Source: Endomicrobium sp.
GTDB taxonomy: Bacteria; Elusimicrobiota; Endomicrobiia; Endomicrobiales; Endomicrobiaceae
NCBI GenBank assembly: GCA_031262585.1
Contig: JAISHK010000004.1
Coordinates: 145,682-209,681, forward strand
DNA: 64,000 nucleotides
Reading direction: 5' to 3'
Shown piece by piece: positions 38,495 through 48,250 of this stretch (the stretch's first letter is position 1; each line of letters opens with the position of its first letter). The notes below the pieces were generated by a model. It saw only the letters and a program-made list of their open reading frames with translations, had not been told where the DNA came from and did no database searches. The translations under genes and the position numbers were made by a program.

Positions 38495-38541
38495 AACTTT
38501 TATGTGCTTAATGACATTATATCATTAAGCACATAAAAGTT
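38495..38541. terminator. Perfect 20-bp hairpin, likely terminator
   Basis: AACTTTTATGTGCTTAATGA (38495-38514) and its exact reverse complement (38522-38541) flank the 7-base loop CATTATA. The 20 pairs are without mismatch, which is striking in a region where other sequence has drifted. It lies just past the end of the 66-codon ORF and before the M16 operon promoter area, as expected for a terminator, although no long T-run follows on the minus strand. Confidence 0.6.
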
Positions 38542-38561
38542 TTCTCAAACAACTTTCTCAC

Positions 38562-38762
38562 TTAAAGTTCAAAGATTTTCCCAAATTTCCCAAATTCATT
38601 AACAAAAACTAAATGCCTTACAATAATTCCCATTTTTGCAACACCATAAGCATTAAGGTGTAAATTAACAAACTTACCTTTCATTTCTTTTAATGCAGCT
38701 TGATTTATTTCTATATAATTACTAATTCCAAGATATTTTATATCTGAAAAATACATGTCCAT
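38562..38762 (-). pseudogene. 66-codon ORF, probable 3' remnant of a gene
   Basis: The frame (starts MDMYFSDIKYLG, ends FGKFGKIFEL) looks like real protein sequence. It also stays open for 14 codons upstream of the first ATG (ENIEILKLFEEI) without a start codon or ribosome site. This suggests the tail of a longer gene whose front is lost. The strong hairpin 20 bases downstream may be its old terminator. Not recognised as any family; a small functional gene is possible. Confidence 0.35.
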
Positions 38763-39256
38763 AATTTCTTCAAAAAGTTTTAAAATCTCAATATTTTCAT
38801 ATCAGCAACAATTACAAATTATAAAAATTAGACCTTTTTTATACAATAACAGACTTTACAATATAAATATATAAGTGTGCACAACAAAATTTACATTACA
38901 TACTCCTTTACTTTAAAGTTTAATCATTATTTTAACTAAGTCACAAAAACTTATTTCACCTTCATCACTTAATTTGACTTATAAAATAATTTTGACAAAA
39001 ACAGAATTTAAAACACAGTTTGCAAAGAAAATTACATTAGAGCTGTTTTTTGTACTTATAGAACTTCATCATTATGAATATTACTCTTGCGATAAATATT
39101 TTAGATAAATATTTTACTATTAACCTTACAAAAATCTTTTTGATTTATGTTTCTATTTACTTCATATTTTTTTTAACATATAAAAACATTTATCCACTAT
39201 TAAATAAAAAATTGCACATTCTTTTAAAAATCAACTACAACATCCTTTACATAAAG
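38763..39256. other. Gene-free stretch
   Basis: No gene or RNA is visible between the 66-codon remnant and tRNA-Arg. The 129-codon + strand ORF of the track that begins at 39,074 runs straight through the tRNA on the other strand and is not credible. Confidence 0.5.
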
Positions 39257-39328
39257 CGCGCCCATCCGGATTTGAACCGGAATTTTTGGCTCCGGAGGCC
39301 AACGCTCTATCCACTAAGCTACAGGCGC
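39257..39328 (-). tRNA. tRNA-Arg (anticodon CCG)
   Basis: The minus strand folds as a 72-base tRNA. The acceptor GCGCCTG pairs with TGGGCGC including G-U pairs. The D-arm is GCTTAGTGGATAGAGC, the anticodon stem TTGGC/GCCAA with loop CTCCGGA (anticodon CCG, reading CGG), the T-arm TCCGG/CCGGA and the discriminator G. No CCA is encoded. I see no convincing promoter directly upstream. Confidence 0.95.
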
Positions 39329-40907
39329 ATACATTTCATAACACATTTTTTTAACACAACTAAGTTACTAAAAATACTCAAACAACATTTCTGCTCGAAC
39401 TTACTTTACCTAACAAACACACCTTATAGCCAGGACAAGCCTACTGCCGCGATGTTCTTTTAAATTTTTGAAAACATCTAAATACACTCATAATAATTCA
39501 CAATATTTCAACCCACATAACTACATCGCTTATGAACAACATAAAATTTTATGTAAATTTTCAAAGTAAAATATTATCTACAGAAAGAGATACTTTTTAA
39601 ATAAAAAGTTTTGAATAGTAAAATAAACAATATTTATTCTATTTTCAACTAAATATTAACTGTTATTATAAACTATTCCAATCCTATTTAATAATCAATA
39701 GACAGAAATTACAAGCCATTTATTAACATACACTCAAACGAAGAACAAACATTTTTTTACAACAAAAAAACAATCCTAAAAATTTAAAGAACTTTTAGTC
39801 TGCAACTTATTAAAAAATCTCTCTGCTACTTCGTGTAAGTTTTAATACTAAGTTTAACTATTAAAATCATGAAAATTGTCCTTATAGAATAGTCATCATA
39901 GAATTTTCGATATTGCACTTCTCTTCATAGACAATTTTAGTAACCAAACTTACAAGACTACATTCATCTCTATTACATATAATATTTATAAATTCAATAC
40001 TTTTGCCAGTTTCATTAATCCATTCATGCACCTGAAAAATAATCAACATACCCCGCTGATAAAACCAACAGCAATTACAGCATAAACAATCCAAGAATAC
40101 TCCAAACAACAGTCCTCAAAAATTAAACTTACTTTATATTTCTTCATTATGAATTATTGAGTTTTTTAATTCATATACATCTTTTTCACAAATTTTTCAT
40201 CTTTTATCTAACCCTTATCATCATGTAACTTTCATCATTACTATTACAATTATCTTCAACTTTTTGGATATGATTTGAGATTTATAATCTTCTCTATTAA
40301 TTTTTTATTTTGTTCTTCAGACATTTAAAACTCTTAACTTTTCAAGACGTACAACACAACCGAAAAATGAAGGATAAAATGTTTTAAAATAATCTAACAT
40401 AAGTGACATGATTTATTTTTCATTTTACAAAATTTTTACTAAATTTTCTGATATTAACTAACACAACAGTAAATTCACTATTATCTCCAATCATATAAAT
40501 CATTTTTTAAAAATTATCAATATCATCTTCGCAAAACCAACCATTTTTTCATGATCTTTATATTTCAAAACAATATGTCAAATTTCATGAATTATTATAA
40601 ATCTTTTACTTAGCACATCACTTATTATTAATTAAAATCTTTTTATCTTCTATAATACCGCCCAAATACTTTCTTACTTTCATAGTCTACACCTAAATCT
40701 CACAACATAATGTTACTACAATTTTAACTATTTTTATAAAATATTAATATTCCTCAACAATACCATATTTACTGCATAAACCTGCCACTGTGTATTGAAA
40801 TTTTATCTAAACTCATTTCTTGCATTTTTAACTCTATTGTTAATTTTATTTTTCAATAAATTATTTCATTCATTTTAACTTTAATTTTAAAAAATATTAA
40901 TATAATC
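39329..40907. other. 1.6 kb desert before alaS
   Basis: No intact gene. A decayed minus-strand gene occupies about 39,880-40,690 and is listed separately. A short GC-richer island at about 39,430-39,455 is an isolated relic without a start or any identifiable protein. Confidence 0.5.
39882..40690 (-). pseudogene. Degraded gene with an HExxH-like motif (ImmA/IrrE-like?)
   Basis: On the minus strand, 40575-40589 reads H-E-I-stop-H inside a protein-like context (SKRFIIIHEI, stop, HIVLKYKDHEKMVGF). This is the shape of a zinc-peptidase HExxH helix, as in ImmA/IrrE-type proteins that cleave repressors in mobile elements. Further on, a 75-codon open piece (39,882-40,109) contains VHEWINETGKSIEFINII. 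Stops and frameshifts separate the parts. The family assignment rests mainly on the motif. Confidence 0.3.
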
Positions 40908-43544
40908 TTAAATTGTTTGTATATATTGAGTTACATTTCTAATAGCAATTTCTATCTTTGACAAACTTTTAGATCCACCTTGAGCAAAATCAGATTTGCC
41001 ACCTCCATAGCCATTTATACCTAAAGCGAAAATCTTCGCAATTTTTACTGCTTCAATCCCTTCTTTTATATAATCTGCGGTAACAGATACAATAAAAGAA
41101 GCTTTATTTTTATTATTTGAAGCTATAACTAATACAATAGATTTTAGTTTCTGTTTTAATTGATCTGACATATTTCTTAATATTTTTACGTCCACATTAT
41201 CAAGCGATATAAATAAAATTTTTATTCTGTTGATTTCTTGTACTTGTTTTACATAAGAATCTATTTCACCTAATATAAAATTATTTCTTAACAAATTACA
41301 ATCATTCTCGAGTTTTTTACAATTAGCAATACATTTTTGAATCTTATTTACAATTCCTTCTTTAGTAACATTTAATATTTCAGTCATTCTATCTACTAAA
41401 GATTCCTCTTCTAAAATATAATCTTCTGCTGCTATCCCTACAACAGCTTCTATACGTCTTACACCTGTAGAAATAGATGTCTCCGAAATAATCTTAAAAA
41501 TACCTATATCGCCTGTTTTATCTATATGAGTACCGCCACATAGTTCCATTGAATAATTATTTTTACTATTTTTATCTTTTATAGATACAGTTCTTACAAT
41601 ATTGCCATATTTTTCACCAAATAACGCCATAGCTCCTGCGGATCTAGCTTGATTAATATCCATACTTTCAATATGTACTTCGAAATTAGCTCTTATAATG
41701 GAATTAATTTTCTTTTCTATTTTAGTTAAATCTTCTTTTTTTATTGCGGAAAAATGAGTAAAATCAAACCGGAGATAATCACTTACAATTAAAGAACCCG
41801 CTTGAATAACATGTTGTCCAAAAAATTCACGAAGAACTTTATGAAGAATATGAGTTGCTGTATGATGCCTTGCAATCTGTTTTCTGTGTTCAATGTCAAT
41901 AACTGTTACTACGTCCTCGCCAATCTTTATTAAGCCTTTTACAACTTTTATTTTATGAACGAACAAATTCCCTATAGGCTTAAAAACATCTTTAACCTCA
42001 GCTTCAAAAGAATTATTTAACATTTTCCCTTTATCTGCATTTTGTCCACCAGATTGTGCGTAAAAAGATGTCTGAGATAAAATAATTTCTCCTTCTTCTC
42101 CAGCAGATAATTCACTAACTTCTTCCGCATTTTTTACCATCACCAAAACTTTGCCTTCACTTATATATTTTTCATATCCTACAAAAATTGTATCATTTAC
42201 TCTCATATATACTAGCGAATAAAAAGTAATATCTTTTTCCCCTGCACCACTCCAACTTGTACGAGATTTATTTTGAGCAGCTTTTTGTTCAGTCTTAAAT
42301 CCAACTTCATCAACTAACAACCCACTTTCATAAACAATTTCTTTAGTTAAATCATATGGGAAACCATAAGTATCATAAAGCTTAAAAATATCTTTTCCGT
42401 CAACAACATTTATAAGTCTAGCTTTATAAGAACTTATAATATTAGAAAGAATTTCCGAACCAGCTTCAAGCGTTTCTAAAAACTTCTCTTCTTCTTTTTT
42501 AACAATGTACTGTATATTACTTAACTTTGATGAAAGTTCAGGATATGCAGGTTTCATAATTTTAAACACTGTTGAAATAAGCTCATTTATAAACGGTTTA
42601 TTACAATTATAAAATCTACCTTGCCTTAAAGCTCTTCTTAAAATTCTCCTTAAAACATAGCCTCTGCCATCATTTGACGGCAATACTCCATCTGAAATTA
42701 AAAATGTTACAGCTCTTGCATGATCAGCAATTACTCTTAGTCTTGAAACTCCCATATTTTTGTCTTTTATTTTCAAAATTTCTATCGTATTCTTTATTAT
42801 AGGAACAAATAAATCTGTTTCAAAAATACTTTTTTTATTACTTGTCGCCACAACAATCCTTTCAAGTCCCATGCCTGTATCTATATTTTTTTTAGAAAGA
42901 TCTTTTAACGAATTATCTAATTGTTTGTCATATTGCGTAAAGACAAGATTCCATATTTCAAGATATCTACCACAATCGCAACTTGGACCACATATAGATT
43001 TACCACAACCTACTTCATATCCTAGATCTATTAAAATTTCTGAACAAGGACCACAAGGACCGCTATCTCCCATATTCCAAAAATTTGTTTTATCATCCAT
43101 ACGAATAATTTTACTTTCAGGCACAAACTTTTTCCATATTCGGAAAGCTTCATCATCAATTTTATATACAGTTATAAATAATCTATTCTTCGGCAAGGAT
43201 AAATTCTTTGTCGCAAATTCCCATGCCCATGCAATCGCTTCGTTTTTAAAATAATCTCCAAAAGAAAAATTACCTAACATTTCAAAAAATGTCAAATGTC
43301 TCGTCGTCAATCCTACTTGTTCAATATCGGATGTTCTAAAACATTTTTGACAACTAGTAGCTCTTGTAAAAGAATCTTTACTTTGACCTAAAAAATTCCG
43401 CTTAAACTGCACCATTCCTGCTGAAGTAAAAAGAAGCGTTTTATCATCTGTAGGAATAAGTGAATCTGAAGGAACAACCATGCAACCTTTGTTCTTAAAA
43501 AAGTTTAAAAATTCTGTTCTAATTACCGTAGATATTTTATTCAC
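40908..43544 (-). CDS. alaS: Alanyl-tRNA synthetase
   Basis: The enzyme charges tRNA-Ala and edits mischarged tRNAs. It has 878 residues, full length. The class II catalytic core is at the start (IRTEFLNFFKNKGC, TSAGMVQFKRNFLG, RHLTFFEMLGNFSFGDYF). The editing domain has HHTATHILH and CGGTHIDKTGDIG, and the C-terminal C-Ala domain ends near GGKSDFAQGG. The start is GTG (43544); no strong ribosome site is seen. The matching tRNA-Ala(GGC) is at 3.4 kb. No T-box leader is visible. Confidence 0.97.
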   Translation of the reverse strand: MNKISTVIRTEFLNFFKNKGCMVVPSDSLIPTDDKTLLFTSAGMVQFKRNFLGQSKDSFTRATSCQKCFRTSDIEQVGLTTRHLTFFEMLGNFSFGDYFKNEAIAWAWEFATKNLSLPKNRLFITVYKIDDEAFRIWKKFVPESKIIRMDDKTNFWNMGDSGPCGPCSEILIDLGYEVGCGKSICGPSCDCGRYLEIWNLVFTQYDKQLDNSLKDLSKKNIDTGMGLERIVVATSNKKSIFETDLFVPIIKNTIEILKIKDKNMGVSRLRVIADHARAVTFLISDGVLPSNDGRGYVLRRILRRALRQGRFYNCNKPFINELISTVFKIMKPAYPELSSKLSNIQYIVKKEEEKFLETLEAGSEILSNIISSYKARLINVVDGKDIFKLYDTYGFPYDLTKEIVYESGLLVDEVGFKTEQKAAQNKSRTSWSGAGEKDITFYSLVYMRVNDTIFVGYEKYISEGKVLVMVKNAEEVSELSAGEEGEIILSQTSFYAQSGGQNADKGKMLNNSFEAEVKDVFKPIGNLFVHKIKVVKGLIKIGEDVVTVIDIEHRKQIARHHTATHILHKVLREFFGQHVIQAGSLIVSDYLRFDFTHFSAIKKEDLTKIEKKINSIIRANFEVHIESMDINQARSAGAMALFGEKYGNIVRTVSIKDKNSKNNYSMELCGGTHIDKTGDIGIFKIISETSISTGVRRIEAVVGIAAEDYILEEESLVDRMTEILNVTKEGIVNKIQKCIANCKKLENDCNLLRNNFILGEIDSYVKQVQEINRIKILFISLDNVDVKILRNMSDQLKQKLKSIVLVIASNNKNKASFIVSVTADYIKEGIEAVKIAKIFALGINGYGGGKSDFAQGGSKSLSKIEIAIRNVTQYIQTI

Positions 43545-43746
43545 AATACAATGATTTTACTAAAATTTATTTTACAACTCAAACATACACTACATTCATA
43601 TACTATATTATCATGTAAAGTTATACAAAAAAATATGCAAATGAAATTCTTGTGTTAACAAAATCTTACCCAATAATAATATGACAAATTAAAAGTATTG
43701 ACAACTTCTTAGGATAAAATAAATTCTTTTGAAAGACAAAAAAGGG

Positions 43747-43781
43747 AAAAACACAGTCAGTTTTATCCAACTGTGTTTTTT
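43747..43781. terminator. Bidirectional intrinsic terminator
   Basis: AAAAACACAGT and ACTGTGTTTTT form an 11-bp stem around a 12-base loop, with A/T runs on both sides so that either strand ends in U-rich RNA. On the minus strand it lies about 260 bases past macB and 200 bases before alaS, separating the efflux operon from alaS. Confidence 0.7.
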
Positions 43782-44041
43782 CAATATCTTCAGCAATCGC
43801 TTCTAGTCACAATCATAATCTCATTGCTGTTACAAAACAACAGCATATATAACTTCAATTACTCTTAAATATATAGCAAAAACACAATCAGCGAAAAAAC
43901 AAAAAGATTACTACATATTAATTTTTAGTTTTAAAATAGCTTATAATTTATAGTATAATTTTTTTAAAAAATAAACAAAATTTGTGATTTCTTGTGAAAT
44001 TTTATTTTAAACAAAACAATAACTTGAGTATCTTGCCAAAC

Positions 44042-46003
44042 TTAGTCATATCTTAAAGCTTCTATAGGATTTAGACGAGACGCTTTTCTGGCAGGCCAAA
44101 CACCAAAAACAAAACCAGTAAAACCAGAAAAACAAAAAGCTAGAATTACTGAAAAAGGAGTTGTAATGACATCCCAACCTACAAACTTCACTATAATTAA
44201 AACACTCGAACCAAATAATATACCTATAATCCCACCAGTGCAACACACAAAAACAGATTCTATCATAAATTGAAACAAAATATCAGAATTGTTTGCCCCT
44301 ACAGCCTTGCGTAAACCTATTTCTTTTGTCCTTTCGGAAACAGAAACAAACATAATATTCATTATTCCAATTCCACCAACAAACAAACTAATAAAAGCTA
44401 TTGAACACAAAAGAAGTGAAAATGTACGTGCCACTGAAGACATTATTTTCTGAATTTCAACCATATTAATTACTCTAACAGCATCCGTTTTCATAGGGGA
44501 CATTCTATGTGTAAACAAAAGTCTTTTTATTATAGACTCTGAAACTGCATTCATATTTTCACCATCTTTTACCTGCACATCAATATGATTTAAAACATTT
44601 GTGGCAAGGACTCTTCGTAAAGCTGTATTTAAAGGAATAATAACCTTATCATCTTCATCATATGACCCTTCCATTCCCTTAGCAGGAAGTATACCTATAA
44701 CTTGAAAATCAACTCTATTAATTTTTATATATTCTCCAATAGGATTAAATTTTCTATCACCATATATTTCTTTAATTACAACTTCTCCAAGTAAAACAAC
44801 TTTCTTCTTTTCAATATCTTCTTCTTCAGAAAAAAATCTACCAATAGATGGATACGAATCTCTTAATTTTGCATAATCTGGTGAAACTCCCTCTATAATT
44901 GTATTATAATTATTCCCATTAGCAACAACTTGGACTCGTCCAAAAGAATAACCAGATATAAATTTTATGCCCATAACATTTTCTCTTAAATCATCTACAT
45001 CCTCATTTTTTAATCTTAAGAAATAATCTTTTTCTGAAGAAATTCCACTTTTTTGTGCAAGACCAGATTTTACAATTAAAAGATTGGAACCTAAGCTTGA
45101 AACTCGTTCCTCAACTGACCTTTTTGCACCTGTACCAACAGCAAGCATAATAATAAGACTAGCTACGCCTATCATAATCCCCAATATTGATAATATCGAC
45201 CTAGTTTTGTTTCCAACAAGAGATTTCCAGGCTTGAATAAAATAGTTTTTTAGTCTAGATAAAGAAAATGATTTACGCTTAAATACTGTTACAAGTTCTT
45301 CTTCAATGGTAGAATATTTTTTCATAACATATTCGTCTGAGATTATAAGACCATCCTGAACTTTTATCATTCTTGTTGCATAAACTGCAAGCTCAGGTTC
45401 ATGAGTAACCATTACTATAGTTATGCCACTATTATTTAAATCTTTAAGAATTTTTATAATTTCCATTGTAGATTTTGTATCCAAATTTCCAGTAGGCTCA
45501 TCCGCAAAAATTATAAGAGGGTTATTTACAAGCGATCTAGCAATAGCAACTTTTTGTTGCTGACCACCAGATATCTTGCTTGGTTTGTGATGTATGCGTT
45601 CCGACAAACCCATTATATTCAACAACTTTAGTGGATCTTCATGATATTTTTCATCTTTTGCATCTAAATATATAGTTGGCAGAGCAACGTTTTCCAAAAT
45701 CGTAAGTTTAGGTAAAAGATTAAATTGTTGAAAAATAAATCCTAAATATTGATTTCTTAAAGAAGCAAGCTCATCATCAGAATATTTTAAGATTTCTACG
45801 CCAGCAAGCTTATAAGAACCTTCTGTCGGTTTATCAAGCAATCCAAGCATATTTAAAAGCGTAGACTTCCCACTACCCGAAGGTCCCATAATGATTACAA
45901 ACTCACCCTGCATAATTTCTAAGTTTATCCCATGTAATACTGATATATTAAACCTTTCTAAGCGATATGTCTTTTTTATATTCTTAAGTTCTATAACTTT
46001 CAT
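44042..46003 (-). CDS. macB: MacB-like ABC transporter, fused ATPase and permease
   Basis: The 653-residue protein joins an N-terminal ABC ATPase (residues about 1-225: GPSGSGKSTLLNM, signature SGGQQQKVAIARS, FADEPTGNLD, and the switch His in MVTHEP) to a MacB-type permease. The permease has one membrane helix (ILSILGIMIGVASLIIM), a large periplasmic domain, and three FtsX-type helices at the end. MacB works with an adaptor and TolC to expel macrolides, peptides or lipoproteins by a pumping motion. It is the last gene of the tolC-macA-macB order here, 65 bases after the adaptor gene. The substrate is unknown. Confidence 0.93.
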   Translation of the reverse strand: MKVIELKNIKKTYRLERFNISVLHGINLEIMQGEFVIIMGPSGSGKSTLLNMLGLLDKPTEGSYKLAGVEILKYSDDELASLRNQYLGFIFQQFNLLPKLTILENVALPTIYLDAKDEKYHEDPLKLLNIMGLSERIHHKPSKISGGQQQKVAIARSLVNNPLIIFADEPTGNLDTKSTMEIIKILKDLNNSGITIVMVTHEPELAVYATRMIKVQDGLIISDEYVMKKYSTIEEELVTVFKRKSFSLSRLKNYFIQAWKSLVGNKTRSILSILGIMIGVASLIIMLAVGTGAKRSVEERVSSLGSNLLIVKSGLAQKSGISSEKDYFLRLKNEDVDDLRENVMGIKFISGYSFGRVQVVANGNNYNTIIEGVSPDYAKLRDSYPSIGRFFSEEEDIEKKKVVLLGEVVIKEIYGDRKFNPIGEYIKINRVDFQVIGILPAKGMEGSYDEDDKVIIPLNTALRRVLATNVLNHIDVQVKDGENMNAVSESIIKRLLFTHRMSPMKTDAVRVINMVEIQKIMSSVARTFSLLLCSIAFISLFVGGIGIMNIMFVSVSERTKEIGLRKAVGANNSDILFQFMIESVFVCCTGGIIGILFGSSVLIIVKFVGWDVITTPFSVILAFCFSGFTGFVFGVWPARKASRLNPIEALRYD

Positions 46004-46068
46004 ATTTAATTCTCATTTTTACTAACTTGCTATAAAATTAAAAAATATTAATAATATAACAATTTTTT

Positions 46069-46995
46069 CTATTTTGTTTTTTGATTATTATGTGTTTTAT
46101 TTTTAATTTTCGGCTTCAATATTACAACAACTTCATCGTGATTTAAACCTTCTATAATTTCAGTAAATTTTCCATCAGTCACACCTGTTTTTATCTCTCT
46201 CTTTTCAAGTACAGGTTTTTTTTCATCACCAGTATTAACAATTACAATTTTTTTATGATTCTTTTCAGTAATAAAAATATTAGGAATTGATTGCGCTTCT
46301 TTTTTTAACTGAGCTGTTATAATTATTGTAGCAGTCATGCCAGATCTAAAAACTTTAGATTTTACTAGAGGCTTAATTCTTATATTATAAACTGTAACAT
46401 TACTCAAAAGTCTAGCCTCATATGATATGTGTTCTATTTCTCCATCAAACCAATCGTCGGGATATGCATCTAAATACATTCGTACTTTTTTACCAATTTT
46501 TATATATTTTAAATCAGTTTCATCTATATTTACATTAATTATTAAATCATCAGCTATAACCAGTATAGCGTCCTCAATAGCAACAGTTTGGCCAGGCTCT
46601 TTTTGCCTGCAAATAATAAAACCATCTAGAGGAGCCGTTATTGGCGTTGGTTTATAAATATTTTCCCATTTTTTATATTCATGTTCGCTCACAACTATTG
46701 CAGTATTTATCATAGCAGCTCTTTCACTTGAACTCATCCAAATAATTACTTGTCTTTTTTTTATTTTGTCACCTTCATTTACAAGAATTTCTTCTATTCT
46801 TCCACCAAAAGGAGGCTTAATTTCAAGTCTATTTCTAGGATATACTTCCCCTGTTTCTCTAAACTCTATACACAAATCCCTAGTCTCAAGAGTCACTTGC
46901 TGCTCTATAGTTTGTTTCATGCAATTACAAAACATAAAATAAACACACATTCCTATAACAATCAAAATGCCCAAAATAAGGAATATCTTTTTCAT
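46069..46995 (-). CDS. macA: MacA-like periplasmic adaptor (HlyD/RND family)
   Basis: The adaptor links the MacB-like pump to the outer-membrane channel. The 308-residue protein has one N-terminal membrane anchor (ILGILIVIGMCVYFMF). It then has a lipoyl half-motif (GRIEEILVNEGDKIKKRQVI), a very short hairpin of about 30 residues, the second lipoyl half (PITAPLDGFI), and beta-barrel and membrane-proximal domains ending in DEVVVILKP. The coiled-coil hairpin is much shorter than in E. coli MacA, as in some other adaptor clades, so docking to the TolC-like protein may differ. GAGGAAACATAG precedes the ATG; it starts 10 bases after tolC. Confidence 0.9.
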   Translation of the reverse strand: MKKIFLILGILIVIGMCVYFMFCNCMKQTIEQQVTLETRDLCIEFRETGEVYPRNRLEIKPPFGGRIEEILVNEGDKIKKRQVIIWMSSSERAAMINTAIVVSEHEYKKWENIYKPTPITAPLDGFIICRQKEPGQTVAIEDAILVIADDLIINVNIDETDLKYIKIGKKVRMYLDAYPDDWFDGEIEHISYEARLLSNVTVYNIRIKPLVKSKVFRSGMTATIIITAQLKKEAQSIPNIFITEKNHKKIVIVNTGDEKKPVLEKREIKTGVTDGKFTEIIEGLNHDEVVVILKPKIKNKTHNNQKTK

Positions 46996-47005
46996 CTATG
47001 TTTCC

Positions 47006-48250
47006 TCAACCATTTAGACTTACTCCTATAAAATTACGCCATTTAGCTTTTTCCAAAGCTACATTTTTTTTAGCATCTAATAACATTCTTTGTGTATCTA
47101 TAAAATCTTTTTCTATTGCATACCAATTATAATAAGATTCCAAACCGTTAACATATTTTTTCGTTGAAATTTCAGCTTGCAATTTTAAAGCACTTAAATA
47201 ATTTTCTATTATTCTAACACTATCATGCACATCTATCAAGCTATTGTAACGCTTTACCATAGATGACTTTAAGAAACTTATTGTATTGATTAATTTTAAA
47301 GAGGCTTCTTTAAAATTATTTGAACATATTTTTGTATCTGCATATCTCTTTCCACCAGTAAAAATAGGACATGAAAAATATATTCCAGTTGTCAAATTAT
47401 TTTGATCAGGCATCCATTTTTCATTGCTTTTTAAAAAATTACCAGAAAAAGCCAATAACGGCAACCATTGTCCAATAGCAATCGCTTTTTCATATTTACA
47501 TATTTCTAACTCGTACTTTGCAATTTTAAATTCAGGAATCATAGTTATAAGATTACTATAATCCGGTTCCTCAACGATATCATTTAAAAGCATAAGACGC
47601 TCATCTGTTTCTAAAATTGTTACGTTATCAATTTTACCCATAGCTTCCATCAGTGCAACAGAAGCCGCAAGAATATATCTTCGTGCATTCATTAATTTAC
47701 ATTCAGCCATCATAACATCAGCTTCTTCTCTTTTCAACGAACCAATATCAACGTTCCCTGAACTATATTTAAGTTTTATAAGATCCCTATTCTCAATACG
47801 CTTTTCTTTTATTTGCTTTAGCAGTTCAAAATTCTCATATGCCCACATAAGTTTTATATACTCTTTATTTACTTTGTAAATTGCATCACAAACAACTCTT
47901 TTATAAGCTGCCTCTTTAACTTTAACTCTAGCAGCTTTACTTTTCACTTCATTATAATTACTAAAACCTGAAAACAAAGAAAGAGAAACATTTAACCCAT
48001 AAGAATAGCCTTGTATCAATATATTTTCTTGATTTTTTCTAATAGTATTCACTACAAAATTCACTTTAGGTAGAAACGCATCAAAAGAACTTTTATACTC
48101 TCGTTTTGCATTGTCTAAATCCAACTTAGCCAACGCTATAGATGGATTACTTTTTAAAGTTTGTTCTTCAACAATCTGAATGTTAATTTTTTCAGCAAAA
48201 GAATGAACATTTATGTTAAATAACAATAGCAAAATAAAAATTTTCTTCAT
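47006..48250 (-). CDS. tolC: TolC-like outer membrane efflux protein
   Basis: This protein probably forms the outer-membrane/periplasmic tunnel of the efflux system. It has 414 residues, with an N-terminal signal peptide (MKKIFILLLLFNINVHSFA, cleavage likely after SFA) followed by the repeated long helices and strands of the OEP family. Recognisable parts are NPSIALAKLDLDNAKREY near the start and the FTGGKRY pattern in the second repeat. It is the first gene of the three-gene efflux operon. Its presence shows the cell has an outer membrane. Confidence 0.9.
   Translation of the reverse strand: MKKIFILLLLFNINVHSFAEKINIQIVEEQTLKSNPSIALAKLDLDNAKREYKSSFDAFLPKVNFVVNTIRKNQENILIQGYSYGLNVSLSLFSGFSNYNEVKSKAARVKVKEAAYKRVVCDAIYKVNKEYIKLMWAYENFELLKQIKEKRIENRDLIKLKYSSGNVDIGSLKREEADVMMAECKLMNARRYILAASVALMEAMGKIDNVTILETDERLMLLNDIVEEPDYSNLITMIPEFKIAKYELEICKYEKAIAIGQWLPLLAFSGNFLKSNEKWMPDQNNLTTGIYFSCPIFTGGKRYADTKICSNNFKEASLKLINTISFLKSSMVKRYNSLIDVHDSVRIIENYLSALKLQAEISTKKYVNGLESYYNWYAIEKDFIDTQRMLLDAKKNVALEKAKWRNFIGVSLNG

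Noticed and set aside
39074-39463. 129-codon + strand ORF
   Set aside because: Runs through tRNA-Arg on the opposite strand, so it cannot be a real protein gene.
42760-43254. 164-codon + strand ORF inside alaS
   Set aside because: Shadow of the alaS catalytic domain; no start signal and no recognisable protein.
43698-43703. Perfect TTGACA on the + strand upstream of alaS
   Set aside because: No -10 box at the right distance and no + strand gene downstream.
43545-43740. T-box or other riboswitch before alaS
   Set aside because: No T-box consensus or multi-stem leader could be seen in the sequence between the terminator and alaS.
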